Positions 1-9,505 of a stretch of DNA of 64,000 nt are shown here, one piece after another. The notes beneath the pieces are model-generated. The model saw nothing but the letters and a program-made list of their open reading frames with translations, had not been told where the DNA came from and made no database searches. The number at the start of each line of letters is the position of its first letter. Within the stretch, counting starts at the first letter, position 1. The stretch comes from Rhynchopus sp. YZ270_cl-10. Its lineage: Eukaryota; Euglenozoa; Diplonemea; Diplonemida; Diplonemidae. The stretch lies in NCBI GenBank assembly GCA_964035575.1, contig OZ037891.1:744001-808000 (forward strand). The letters run 5' to 3'. The position numbers were made by a program, and so were the translations under genes.

Positions 1-58
1 AACTGTGGCAACACTACCGAGGCAAACTACACTACTCCAACAATTTATCAAAATAAGA
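1..58 (+). repeat. Dispersed short repeat, family T (partial copy)
   Basis: This is the right part of a short element that recurs at about 738-819, 6040-6092, 11055-11108 and 35232-35299. Shared landmarks are an AACTGTGGCAACAC block, a CGAGGCAACTACACTA block, then CTCCAACAATTTATCAAAA and an A-rich end. The copy is cut by the window edge. It has no coding potential. The A-rich end suggests a retroposed small RNA (SINE-like), which is inference. Confidence 0.6.
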
Positions 59-332
59 AAAAAAAATGCCCTCACTTGTTGAGATAGATGGCGTTTTGCG
101 AAGGGTGGTGGATACCACAATTCTATATTCCACTGTTTCGACAATTTATCGAGGAAAACAAAAGATGTTTTGCAAACTCATTTTGGTTTCTTTGTTGGGG
201 CAGGGGGCCGGGGTGGGGGTGGGGGGTAAAAAAAAAAAGGTCAGTGCCGTCATTCTTTGGCGGCATGCTCTGACCAATAATCAAAAAAAAAAATCTGTCG
301 AAAAGAAAAAAAAAAAAGAAATGGGGGCAACA

Positions 333-514
333 GTATTGGAGTGTACCATTGGTAAGCAATGGTATTTCAATGATATATGTGTCCCCTTTTTGCCAGTTGT
401 GTGCGTTTAGGAAAGGCAACTTCCTATTAAGCCCACCGACTCCATTTTCTTGGAGCTTCCAGGACCGTACAATGCTCCGTTCTCTAAAAAAAGGAATGGT
501 AAAAAAAGTTTTCA
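333..514. repeat. 182-bp direct repeat, copy 1
   Basis: The segment reappears in the same orientation at 7163-7342 with almost no difference by eye; the main change is the length of an A run near the right end. The flanks of the two copies differ, so this is a dispersed repeat and not a tandem one. Short reading frames inside it exist on both strands, but they are not conserved in any way that suggests a gene. Confidence 0.75.
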
Positions 515-737
515 CATAAATGAAAGAAATAAACAGTTAAACGCCAGCTTGTTGTATCCCGACTCCAGATCACCCCTCTCTTCCCACCTCTCTCTTCCCC
601 CACTACCACGTGAGAATATCCCCTTTTTTTGCTTTTTTTAAAACAGTGTGTATTATCGGGGTTTTTTTGCTTCATCTTGTAGAGAAATTCACTAAAAAAA
701 AAATACCCCTTCAAATTCTTGCTTTGAAACAAAGAAA

Positions 738-819
738 GTGGAGATTGCACCAACTGTGGCAACACACACTGTTGGCTACAACCCGAGGCAACTACACTAC
801 TCCAACAATTTGTCAAAAG
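738..819 (+). repeat. Dispersed short repeat, family T (fullest copy)
   Basis: It begins GTGGAGATTGCACCAAC and ends CTCCAACAATTTGTCAAAAG. The outer TGGAG and CTCCA blocks can pair, and an inner CCAAC/GTTGG pair can form a second stem, so the transcript could fold. It sits 75 nt before a copy of family S. Confidence 0.6.
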
Positions 820-895
820 AAAACAACAACAAGATGAAAAGTGTGCCTAGAAGGTATCACCAATAAAGCAACGGTTACTTATCAGCGTTTTTGTA

Positions 896-950
896 TAGTG
901 GAGTTCATCCTCGGGTGTCTACACTAATACAACCAAGTTTTCAAAGAAAA
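896..950 (+). repeat. Dispersed short repeat, family S
   Basis: The landmarks are AGTGGAGTTCATCCTCGGG, then CTACACTAATACAACC, then AAGTTTTCAAA and an A-rich tail. Related copies lie at 9087-9137, 11112-11161 (inside an intron), 34111-34162, 34898-34942 and 61849-61900. All point the same way in the window. Function is unknown. Confidence 0.65.
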
Positions 951-1098
951 ATAACTTATGGATAGTGAAGACTGTCTGCATCAAAGCGGCTACGCTGAAA
1001 CCAACAGAGTATCAAAAAAAAAACATGCTCTAAGAGAAGCAACCAACGAAGGATACACTGTTCACGAGAGGGCTTTGTATTTCAAATCACATTTTTTT

Positions 1099-1296
1099 TT
1101 TGGGGAATAGTCAGTTATACCCTACCCTTTTTTTGAAATGGTCAGAGATACCCGAAAATAAGTTCAGATATACCCGAAAACCAGAAATAGGGCATAACTG
1201 ACTATATCTGAACTTATTTTCGGGTATATCTGAACTTTTTTCGGGTATCTCTGAACTTATTTGGGGTACCCACTTATTTGGGGGTACCCCCTTTGA
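1099..1296. repeat. Fold-back repeat with CCCGAAAATAAGTTCAGATA motif, copy 1
   Basis: The motif CCCGAAAATAAGTTCAGATA occurs in both orientations, so the stretch folds back on itself, and GGGTACCC palindromes follow. A related hairpin lies at 3060-3300, where the flanking words GGTCAGAGATACCCG and CATAACTGACTATTCCCC are also shared. It is probably a small non-coding fold-back element. Confidence 0.6.
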
Positions 1297-2409
1297 TTTT
1301 TTGCCCAGTGGGTGAGTGACCCACCATGAGGGAATGCGACAGCAGAGACAGTATTGAAGCAGCATGGTATGATTTTCACCCCTCTACCCCACACACAGTT
1401 ACTTTTAGTGGGGGTAAATACCCGCAAACCCGCAAACCCGCAAACCCTTATACATGGTCCCTCGCTTCGCTTGGGAACCATTAGTGCAGCAGGAAACTCT
1501 CTGTAGCGTGAAAAAAGGCTACCTTATTTCGCGGAAATACATAGTTATTACCACTTTTTTCATTAACCTCACCCTTCCCGACTACTGCGTTTGTACACCA
1601 TACTTAATCACACCCCACATTTACACTCATCACAGGATCGTGAAATCTGAACTGCATCCGTGATTGCGATGAGCGCCGCTCTCCGACATTCAACAACTCA
1701 AAATACAAGGCTTCACCCAAATCAATCTATTCTAGATTTGTTTGTGGACGAAGACCTGGGGGTGGGAACACTTTGTCAGTCACTGCTATAGCCATTAACC
1801 CAGGGAGCATAGCTAGTGCAAGAAATTCTACTTTGGAAACCTTCCGGAAAGTCTGTCCTCTGCTTACGGAGGACGAGGCACAAGAAAATATTGCGTTCCC
1901 CCAGAAAACCAGTGCACATTTCACACTCCTTGTGGGTGGTCTTGTTGCCTTTTTTGTCAAGTAATTTTGGCCCAGGCATGCTCTTGAAGCATGACAATTT
2001 AGTGTGTATGGGGCAGGGTGTTGTTTTGTTCTGAATTCTCTTTGTTATAACATCTAAGTCAATCGCGGGTGGTGGTTTGTGTAGCGTGAGGCACTCTTTT
2101 TAGCAAACTTCCTGCGGCTGCTAAAGTGTTATTTCTTCGGATTTAACAACGTACAGCGTAACATAGTGGTTTCGCCTGGTCGACACAACCTTTGATAGAT
2201 ACGGGATAACCAACCCCCTTCGACCCCTCGTGGGTTCACCGAACAAGCCCTAGTGGTAGTTAAACGCGATTGACATTTACATTCCTAGAGATGAAAGAAC
2301 AAGATAACACTTCTGTACCCGCGCATCAAAATTGTGGAAAACTTTGCACCCCAAACACCCTCAACAACGCCCGCCAAAAGGCACCCCTTGTTGCTGGGAG
2401 TTGGTTCTC
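1297..2409. other. Spacer without recognised gene
   Basis: Three CGCAAAC-type units lie at 1424-1447, and a similar run recurs at 7694-7712. A small hairpin at 1453-1481 is built on the core CTCGCTTCGC with ATGGT/ACCAT arms. Nothing else is recognised; the open frames here are short and overlap on both strands. Confidence 0.4.
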
Positions 2410-2941
2410 ATGATACCTGCACAGCGGGCATTCCTCTGAGTCCAACGCATGTTTGGCCTGTCTGCGGCGTTGTACTTCAGGTGCACGAAGACAGGGTCTG
2501 GTGGTAAATTTTGCGTAGTACTGCGACGTGGTACTGCGTGGGTCTGGGAACCTGGGTACCTGGGTACAGGAAATTTGTTGTGGAAGACATCAACCACCAT
2601 GCATTGAGGAGGGTAAGACAGTGGTCGCAGTTTCTACCTGATAGTATTACAACATTTAACTTCTCCACGGGGGTCTTGGGCCGTTCACTCGGTTCTACCT
2701 TGACTACCGGAAGATATTCTTGAGGCCTTTCTGGTCTCTAGAATATCCGGTCTTCCCGAACGGAGGCACACTTTGTGTGTTACTACGACCTGGCAATTTC
2801 CAGCAGTAGGTTAAGTAATCTTTCTTGTAAATTGTTGGAACATTATCTCCTCAGTGCATGAATGCCCCACGTGACTGGACACTTTTGTGTTTGTCATGTG
2901 GAGCTGTGGTTGCTCTTTCACGACTTTTTTCCTGTTCCTGG

Positions 2942-3062
2942 GTACCTGTTCCTGGACCTGGGTACCTGGGTATCTGGGTATCTGGGTATCTGGGTATCTG
3001 GGTATCTGGGTATCTGGGTATCTGGGTATCTGGGTATCTGGGTATCTGGGTATCTGGGTATA
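2942..3062. repeat. 8-bp microsatellite (CTGGGTAT)n
   Basis: About thirteen units of CTGGGTAT follow a few diverged CTGGGTAC/CTGTTC units. The unit length is not a multiple of three and it contains no stop in most phases. It therefore yields false open frames rich in YLGIWVSG-like repeats on both strands, which should not be called genes. Confidence 0.9.
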
Positions 3063-3292
3063 CCCGAAAACCAACTTTTTTGGGGTACCCGAAAAAAGTT
3101 GGCGATATGGTCAGACATGCCCGAAAATAAGTTGAGAAATGGTCAGAGATACCCGAAATACCCGAAAATAAGTTCAGATATTGGTCAGTTATGCCCTATT
3201 TTTGAAAATGGGGCATCTCTGACCAATATCTGAACTTATTTTCGGGTATCTCTGACCATTTCAAAAAAAGGGTAGGGCATAACTGACTATTC

Positions 3293-3300
<8 letters not shown>
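3060..3300. repeat. Fold-back repeat with CCCGAAAATAAGTTCAGATA motif, copy 2
   Basis: GGTCAGAGATACCCG plus AAAATAAGTTCAGATATTGG near 3145-3190 is mirrored at 3212-3262 by its reverse complement, giving a hairpin of roughly 55-nt arms. It resembles the copy at 1099-1296. A T run of roughly 30 nt follows. Confidence 0.65.
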
Positions 3301-3328
<28 letters not shown>

Positions 3329-3626
3329 AGTTGTAGTGTCTCTGCGTCCGGTGTACAGTGAGGGCGTTTGCACTTTTTAACTTATCCTTTTTATTATTCA
3401 CGATACCACTTTTATTCGTTTTTTTTTTTTTTAACCCTCGCAAATACCCTTTCCCCCTCCCACTCCTGTAAAATCCCCCAATTAGTAGGTCTGTTCTTCA
3501 AAGCCATTTCCCCTTTTTTGCGACCCTTTTTTAGTATTTATGCGTGATTTATTTTTCTAAAAGGAAACCACCCCTATGCATCATAACGTCGTTTCCTTCG
3601 TTTTTGTTAAATAGTATTTAATTACT

Positions 3627-3765
3627 ATGCAATTATTTCACCATAATTGCTACGAGGAGGTGTTTTTTTCACGAGTGGTTAATTGCACGAGCGCAGCGAG
3701 TGCAATTAACAAAACGAGTGAAAAATACACCTCCGAGTGCAATTTTCTGTGAAATAATTGCATGG
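3627..3765. repeat. Nested palindrome built on a GAGCGCAGCGAG core, copy 1
   Basis: Outer arms ATGCAATTATTTCAC and GTGAAATAATTGCAT enclose GGAGGTGT/ACACCTCC, then TTTTTCACGAGT/ACGAGTGAAAAA, then TTAATTGCACGAGC/GAGTGCAATTAA around the centre at about 3693. A second example with different arm sequences but the same core and layout lies at 52527-52670. Confidence 0.8.
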
Positions 3766-3898
3766 AATTTGATATTTAATTGCCGTAAAATTATTTCCGA
3801 AAGCCAAAATCCGTTTTCGGCAGCCTGTGCTGTCACGGTGCGCTGGTCAGAGGTCTGACCAGGTCACCTGGTCACATTTACCCAGGTACGTACCCAGT

Positions 3899-3963
3899 CA
3901 CCCAGGTACACAGGTACACAGGTACACAGGTACACAGGTACACAGGTACACAGGTACACAGGT
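3899..3963. repeat. 8-bp microsatellite (ACAGGTAC)n
   Basis: About eight units of ACAGGTAC form the inner edge of the right arm of the 2410-4405 fold-back. In reverse complement the unit reads GTACCTGT, resembling the diverged CTGGGTAC units of the left-arm array, so the two arrays may share an origin. Confidence 0.85.
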
Positions 3964-4450
3964 AAGTCGTGACAGGGCAACCACAGCCAACCCGCCAGTC
4001 ACTGAGAAGTGACCAGACAGTCCACTTGACAAACACAAAAGTGTCCAGTCACGTGGGGCATTCATGCACTGAGGAGATAAATGATCCAACAATTTACAAG
4101 AAAGCATTACTTAACCTACTGCTGGAAGTTGCCAGGTCGTAGTAACACACAAAGTGTGCCTCCGTTCGGGAATACCGGATATTCTAGAGACCAAAAAGGC
4201 CTCTTCCGCTGGTCAAGGTATAACCGAGTGAACGGCCCAAGACCCCCGTGGAGAAGTTAAATGTTGTAATGCTATCAAGTACAAACTGCGACCACTGTCT
4301 TACCCTCCTCAATGCATGGTAGAAGATGTCTTTGACAACAAACCGAGCTCTGATTATCAATCGTTAGACTCAGAGGAATGCCTGCGGTACAGGTATCAAA
4401 CCCGGGGTGTTCACAAAAGAAAAAAAGAAAAAAAATCGCGATTTTTTTTT

Positions 4451-4539
4451 TAGCCGGGTTTCCCACACAAAAAATAATTACCGTGTAATTATTTCCTATA
4501 ATTACACGGTAATTATTTTTTGTGTGGGAAACCCGGCTA
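4451..4539. repeat. Perfect palindrome, 42-nt arms and 5-nt loop
   Basis: The left arm starts TAGCCGGGTTTCCCACAC and the right arm ends with its exact complement. The loop is TTCCT at 4493-4497. I found no mismatch between the arms. No flanking target duplication is obvious. It could be the tip-to-tip remnant of an inverted element or a strong cruciform. Confidence 0.85.
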
Positions 4540-4645
4540 AAATACCTCCACTGCAATTATTTCCAGACGTCAATTATGGCATTCTTAAAACTCCGCTCCT
4601 AGAAGGATTTTGGCTTGAGGAAATAATTTTACGGCTATTAAAGGG

Positions 4646-4780
4646 GTAACTAAGCAACGAGAGAGCTTAGGTTCATCTCATAAATTTTTTTTCTTTAAAT
4701 TTTTGAGCTCTCGTTGGGTGTTTTGCTAATCCCTTGCGTCCGTCGGATGGAGGTTGTTGAGGTGTTTTGCACTTTTGTTG
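4646..4780 (+). repeat. Hairpin repeat (family H) followed by family P
   Basis: Family H reads GTAACTAAGC, loop, GCTTAGGTTCATCTC; CTAAGC (4650-4655) pairs with GCTTAG (4665-4670). Family P follows at about 4734 with TTGCGTCCGTCGGATGG and GAGGTGTTTTGCACTTT. The same H-then-P order recurs at 52376-52475 and 61620-61730, so H and P may be two parts of one dispersed unit. Confidence 0.6.
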
Positions 4781-4895
4781 GGAACATTCTTGTTGATCCC
4801 TATAACCTATGCTACCAATCTATTGATTGCATATGTCGAAATACTTTACGCAACGTCTCTCCCCTCTATCTATGTGTTCCTCACCCTTTCGGGTG

Positions 4896-5556
4896 TCATT
4901 TTTGACAACAGAAACCCTACCCTCTGAGGAAGGCTGTTGTCGATACAAACAAAAAAGCTTCTGTCGTACCAAAAAAAAAAGGCTTCGCCCAATATTAAGT
5001 CCAAACCCTTCTAGGACCCATCTCTAGGGTACTTCTGGGGATTGTGCGACAAGAAGAAGAAACAAAAAAAAAGTACAAAGCCTTCGGGCGACATTGTGTA
5101 CAGATCCTGCTTCGGTAGGTGATTGTCAATACAACAAAAAAAAAAATAGCGACGTTTGTTGCTAAGGGGACCATGGTGCGGTCCTGTTTCCGAGGTGGTG
5201 GGTAAGCCTGCCAGCTGTATTTTAAAAGAAAAAAAAAGATTTTAATACTTTTCCAAAACTTTCCTTTTTTTATTTTTTGTAATATCCCTCCGCCCCATCT
5301 CCCTCCCTTCCCGGCAAAATACCACCCAAATTTTGCTTCACCCTTTTTAACCCTTTCCTCTCTTCACTATTGCCCCTCACGCCCCACCTTCACCTCTCCC
5401 TCCCCCTTCCCCCCCTTAGCCATATCTCCCTCTTGCCTCCTGCAAAAAAAGCAGTGATTAGTTTTCCAAAATAAAGGTGTCCCCTGCCTTTAAGGTAGTA
5501 TTGGGTGAGTCAGAACCTATCTTTCCATAGGTGGGAAGTGATTGTCGATACAAAAA
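4896..5556 (+). repeat. Three copies of dispersed short repeat, family Q
   Basis: Copies lie at about 4896-4952, 5081-5136 and 5510-5556. They share a CTTCGGG or CCTACC start, a pair of short complementary words around CTACCTTCGG-like loops, and the end GTGATTGTCGATACAA followed by an A run. Further copies lie at 7083-7138 and 50806-50856. Pyrimidine-rich DNA without any recognised gene separates them. Confidence 0.5.
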
Positions 5557-8500
5557 AAAAAAAAAAGCAAAAATTGTCCCCCCTTCGGGGATGCCAATTT
5601 GAACGAGTGAGAATTGTATTAAGCTAGACGCGTGCGGACGATATCTTCGTCTCTCTTGTACACGAAAAAAACTCCCCCTCCCCCCTCTCCCTCTCCCCCT
5701 CCCTCCTTCCCTCCCCACTTCCCCTCACCTTTTTCTAGCCTGTCCTTGATTTTGTAGCGGCCAACAATAGGGGGTAGAAATAACATAAGATTTCTGAGAA
5801 CCTGAGGGAGGGGGTGCTCCTTGAAAGGTAACATACCCTCAGAAAAAAATATTGATGAATGACCAAATGTTCAACAAAACATTAAGTAATCTAATCAAGA
5901 CATACCCGCCTGTGTTGGTCCCCTAGGGTCTATTAGAAACCCCCCCCCCCCACTCTCCTTCAGCATCCAACCCTGTGTACACATAAAACCTGATGGGGGT
6001 GGTTGCTGCTAAGTGGGTGAGGGGAGGAAAAAAGAGACAGTGGAGCTTGCATAGGTAGTAACTACACTATTCCAACAATTTTTCGAAAGAGAAATATACC
6101 GTAAACGTGAGTGTGGACCGTATTCTGGACTATTTTTTTTTTCTTTCTTTTTTATTGTGATTTATCCAGATCGCTGGCATCGTACAGTGGGTCAGTCAGA
6201 GATGTCTGCGTCAAATAACTATTCCTTTTTTGATATATTTTTTTTTTTTTGATAAATTGACGCATAGTCACCTCGCTATGTTTGTCCTCTGAGCTAGACC
6301 TTTTTTTTTGTACGGTCCCTATCTTTACGTTTACGCGAAGCAAACCATACACACAACTCATTTCTGGGGCAATGTTTCCACCCTTAAGGAACTATCTCAA
6401 GAAACTGCTTGCAAAAAAAAAAAAAACACACACATACTGTTACCATACAGCAACGTTTATCAAGATGAAAACGGAACGGGGGGGATGGGTAGAATTCAAA
6501 AAAAAAACAACAACAAACAAAAACGCCATTGCTTTTTTTTTCCCCGCCATATTTTGCGGCCTTCATGTCTTTCCTCTGTTTTTTTAAATCCCCCCTTCTC
6601 CCTCTCCCTCTCTCTCTCTCCCATTGTGCAGGATAGTTGTGTCTGTAGCCTTTTTTTCTTTTCTTTTTTTTGAAAGGTAATAGTGAGTAGAACAGTGTAG
6701 TCCATGGGTGTCACTGTGAAATGGATGTAGGACTGCATGGTTTGGAGTCCACTTTGGTGCACTGTCACGAGAGGGGTTGTGTATTTCAAGTGAAAAAAAA
6801 AAAAATGTGCCTGCGGGTTTGCTTACAGTGTTCCTACAAAGCAACACTGCAGGGGTTCTGCAACCCCACAGAGCGCGGCAGTGCTTGCGTAATGGAGGCC
6901 TTTTGCATTATCAACTTCACTTCGTTGGAAGGTGACTACGACTGTGCGATGCAATGAGTAGGGCGATATCATCAAACCTTTTTCGTTCTATTATTCTACT
7001 TCACTCATTACGAAAAACCAAAAAAAAGTAATTTCTTTGGGTTTGAGGATGATCTGCATCTGTACCTTTGAAATTCATTAGCCTTCGGGCGACTTTGTGT
7101 ACAGAACCCGTCCTCGGACAGGTGATTGTCGAAACTACAAAAAAAACCCAAAAAAGGGGGAATATTGGAGTGTACCATTGGTAAGCAATGGTATTTCAAT
7201 GATATATGTGTCCCCTTTTTGCCAGTTGTGTGCGTTTAGGAAAGGCAACTTCCTATTAAGCCCACCGACTCCATTTTCTTGGAGCTTCCAGGACCGTACA
7301 ATGCTCCGTTCTCTAAAAAAGGAATGGTAAAAAAAGTTTTCAAAAAAAAACCCCCCCCAAATCCCCGCATACCCTTGTAGCCCTTTCCCCATCCTCACCT
7401 CCAAAAAAAACACCTCCCCTGTAAGTATTGTGCTGAGACGGGCTTATCCGGTCTACATGATTGTAATTTTTAAACAATAATTCTTTCCGAATAAAGTATA
7501 CGTATACTTTTAATCGCACACCCTCCCAGTAAAGGGGGTTGTTGCTGCCGTCAAAAATATTCATTTTTTTTTTTTTAAAATTTTCCTGTTCTCAAAGGTG
7601 GCGAAGCACTGAGAGGCTTAGGGGTTCATCTTGCAAAGTTTAGTTAAGGTTTCCTCCTTGTTTTTCACCCGGGGGGTATTTGGATAATCCCCACGCAAAC
7701 CCGCAAACCCGCAATTGATTGGAAAGACCCGTGCGAAGCAGGTCTTTGAATACAATACAAAAGAAAAAAAAAAAATCAATATCTCCTTTTTTGTTCATTT
7801 TTTGTCAAAGTGGTTTATCACAGAGAGCCTCAGATTCATAATATTATTACAAACTTTTTTTCTTTATTTCTTTTTTGCATACAAAAAAAAACAAAATGCA
7901 CGGTCTTTCCCACACACAATCAGCTATCATGGGAAAATCAGTGTTGCCTTTTAAGGAACGGTCTGGAGTGATTTTTCTCTCTCTTTTTATTATCGTATTA
8001 TTTTTTTCCTGCAGACATCACTCCCTTATTTTTGTCAACGGGCAGAGGACCCCCAGGGGATTCCCCGTATGCACCCGCCTTTGTGCCCTATGCCTTAAAC
8101 AGTTTCAACTACAATAAAATGTTCTTGTCTGTTTATGTGGCTCACGTTGCTATTTCCCCTTTTGTTTTTTCTTCTTGAAGATGTGTGTGCACAAGAGGTC
8201 ACATTCATCTTTCAAAATTTATTTTTTTCTCTGTTTTCTAGGTGACTAACCACGTGAGTTCATCTTACAAGCCTTCTCTCTCTCTCTCTCCCTTTTATTT
8301 GGGTGGTTGGCAGTGCCTGCGTCCGCTGATGAACGGTGAGGCGTTTGCACTTTCAACTTCTCTCTTTTTTTTGATTTGATTTGATTCCGGAGTTTCTGCG
8401 CTTCTTCACTACACAATTGTGACCAAGGTGACCAAGCAACGAGAGGCTTGGGGTCATCTAAAAAAAAAACCCTTTTTTCTTTCTTTATTTTTTGTACATA

Positions 8501-9496
8501 ACCTCGTCGCTTTCGTTGATTGGTTTGACAACCACAAAAAAAAGGGGGGCTAGTGAGTGAGAGAGAGAGAGAGAGAGAGAGAATAACAGAAACCTATACA
8601 GCAGAAACCAATATGTCACCACTCACCCTGGTGCAGGGGACCCTGATTATGTCCCCAGTCCTTTATTTTTTTTTATATGTATTTTGCTTCCTGTCTTCCG
8701 AGGTGTTTCCCCCCCACCCCCACCCCTTTAACGCTTTGCTCTTAGTCGGGACGGGGAAGGTCCATTTTTCTTTTTCTTTTTTAGAATCAAGGGGGGAGGT
8801 GTATGGACTTACACCCTCCCATGCTTTCTGTTCTCATGAACGGAAAGTATATGGATCTAATGTTCTTTAGAATCAGATTCTCTTGCATAAAAAAATAATA
8901 ATAATTAAACAAGAAGACTCCTGTCATTGCCTTAATCACTCCCGCGTCCTCTCTCCCCCCCTCCCCAACACACCCAACCCCCTTATAGAGTCATGTTCCT
9001 TGTTGTTCGTGTCTGTTTTAGCACCCACCACCCCGTACACCTCCCACTCCCTCCCCAACCCTGTCTCCCCAAAAAAAAAAAAAGCATAGTAGAGTTCATC
9101 CTCGGGTGGCTGCACTAATACAACCAAGTTTTCAAAAAAGCAAAAAAAAATCAAAGAAAAATGGGGTATAAAAATAGATCATTTTTTGTCCTCAACTTCT
9201 TTCCCCCTCACATCGGGACCCCCAAATGCAAGCGGATTAAATTGTTGTTACGCATACTTTGTGAGCGGAAAGTGACACACCATTCGTTCATGAAACCACG
9301 TCGTTTGATAACAATCAGGTTGTGTGGGTAGCCAGGTTCTTCTTCTTTGACTCCGCTCACTTCTCTCAAATAACACCACCCTCCACATACCTCTCTTACA
9401 CAGGACTATCCCCTCTTCTGCCGCCTTCCCTTTTAGTTTTTTTTTTGTTCGTAACAGATGTCCGTCTGATCTATATCTTCTTTTTTCTTGCAAAAG
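5557..9496. other. Repeat-rich spacer without recognised gene
   Basis: Long A/T and pyrimidine runs dominate. Dispersed short repeats seen are family T (6040-6092), Q (7083-7138), the second copy of the 182-bp repeat (7163-7342), H (7598-7645, and 8423-8462 with a CCAAGC/GCTTGG stem), R (8183-8222), P (8315-8365) and S (9087-9137). A (GA)n run lies at 8560-8582. Reading frames of 60-120 codons exist but consist mostly of homopolymer translations. Confidence 0.5.
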
Positions 9497-9505
9497 AGCG
9501 CAACC

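Larger units (their letters stand above)
2410..4405. repeat. Large composite inverted repeat (fold-back element)
   Basis: The left arm (about 2410-2930) and right arm (about 3970-4405) are reverse complements with scattered differences. Examples are the GCATTCCTCTGAGT block at 2430 and its complement at 4370, the CATGCATTGAGGAGG block at 2598 and its complement at 4300, and the CCACGTGACTGGACACTTTTG block at 2867 mirrored at 4040. Each arm ends inward in an 8-bp tandem repeat. Between the arms lie a second fold-back (3060-3300), a poly-T tract and a nested palindrome (3627-3765). No transposase is seen, so it would be a non-autonomous element. Confidence 0.65.

Noticed and set aside
2811-3233. 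Overlapping open frames on both strands rich in YLGIWVSG or IPRYPDTQ repeats
   Set aside because: They are translations of an 8-bp microsatellite that lacks stops in most phases; no independent coding evidence.
3827-4107. Short frames with HRYTGTQV or VPVYLCTC repeats
   Set aside because: Same cause: an 8-bp ACAGGTAC array.
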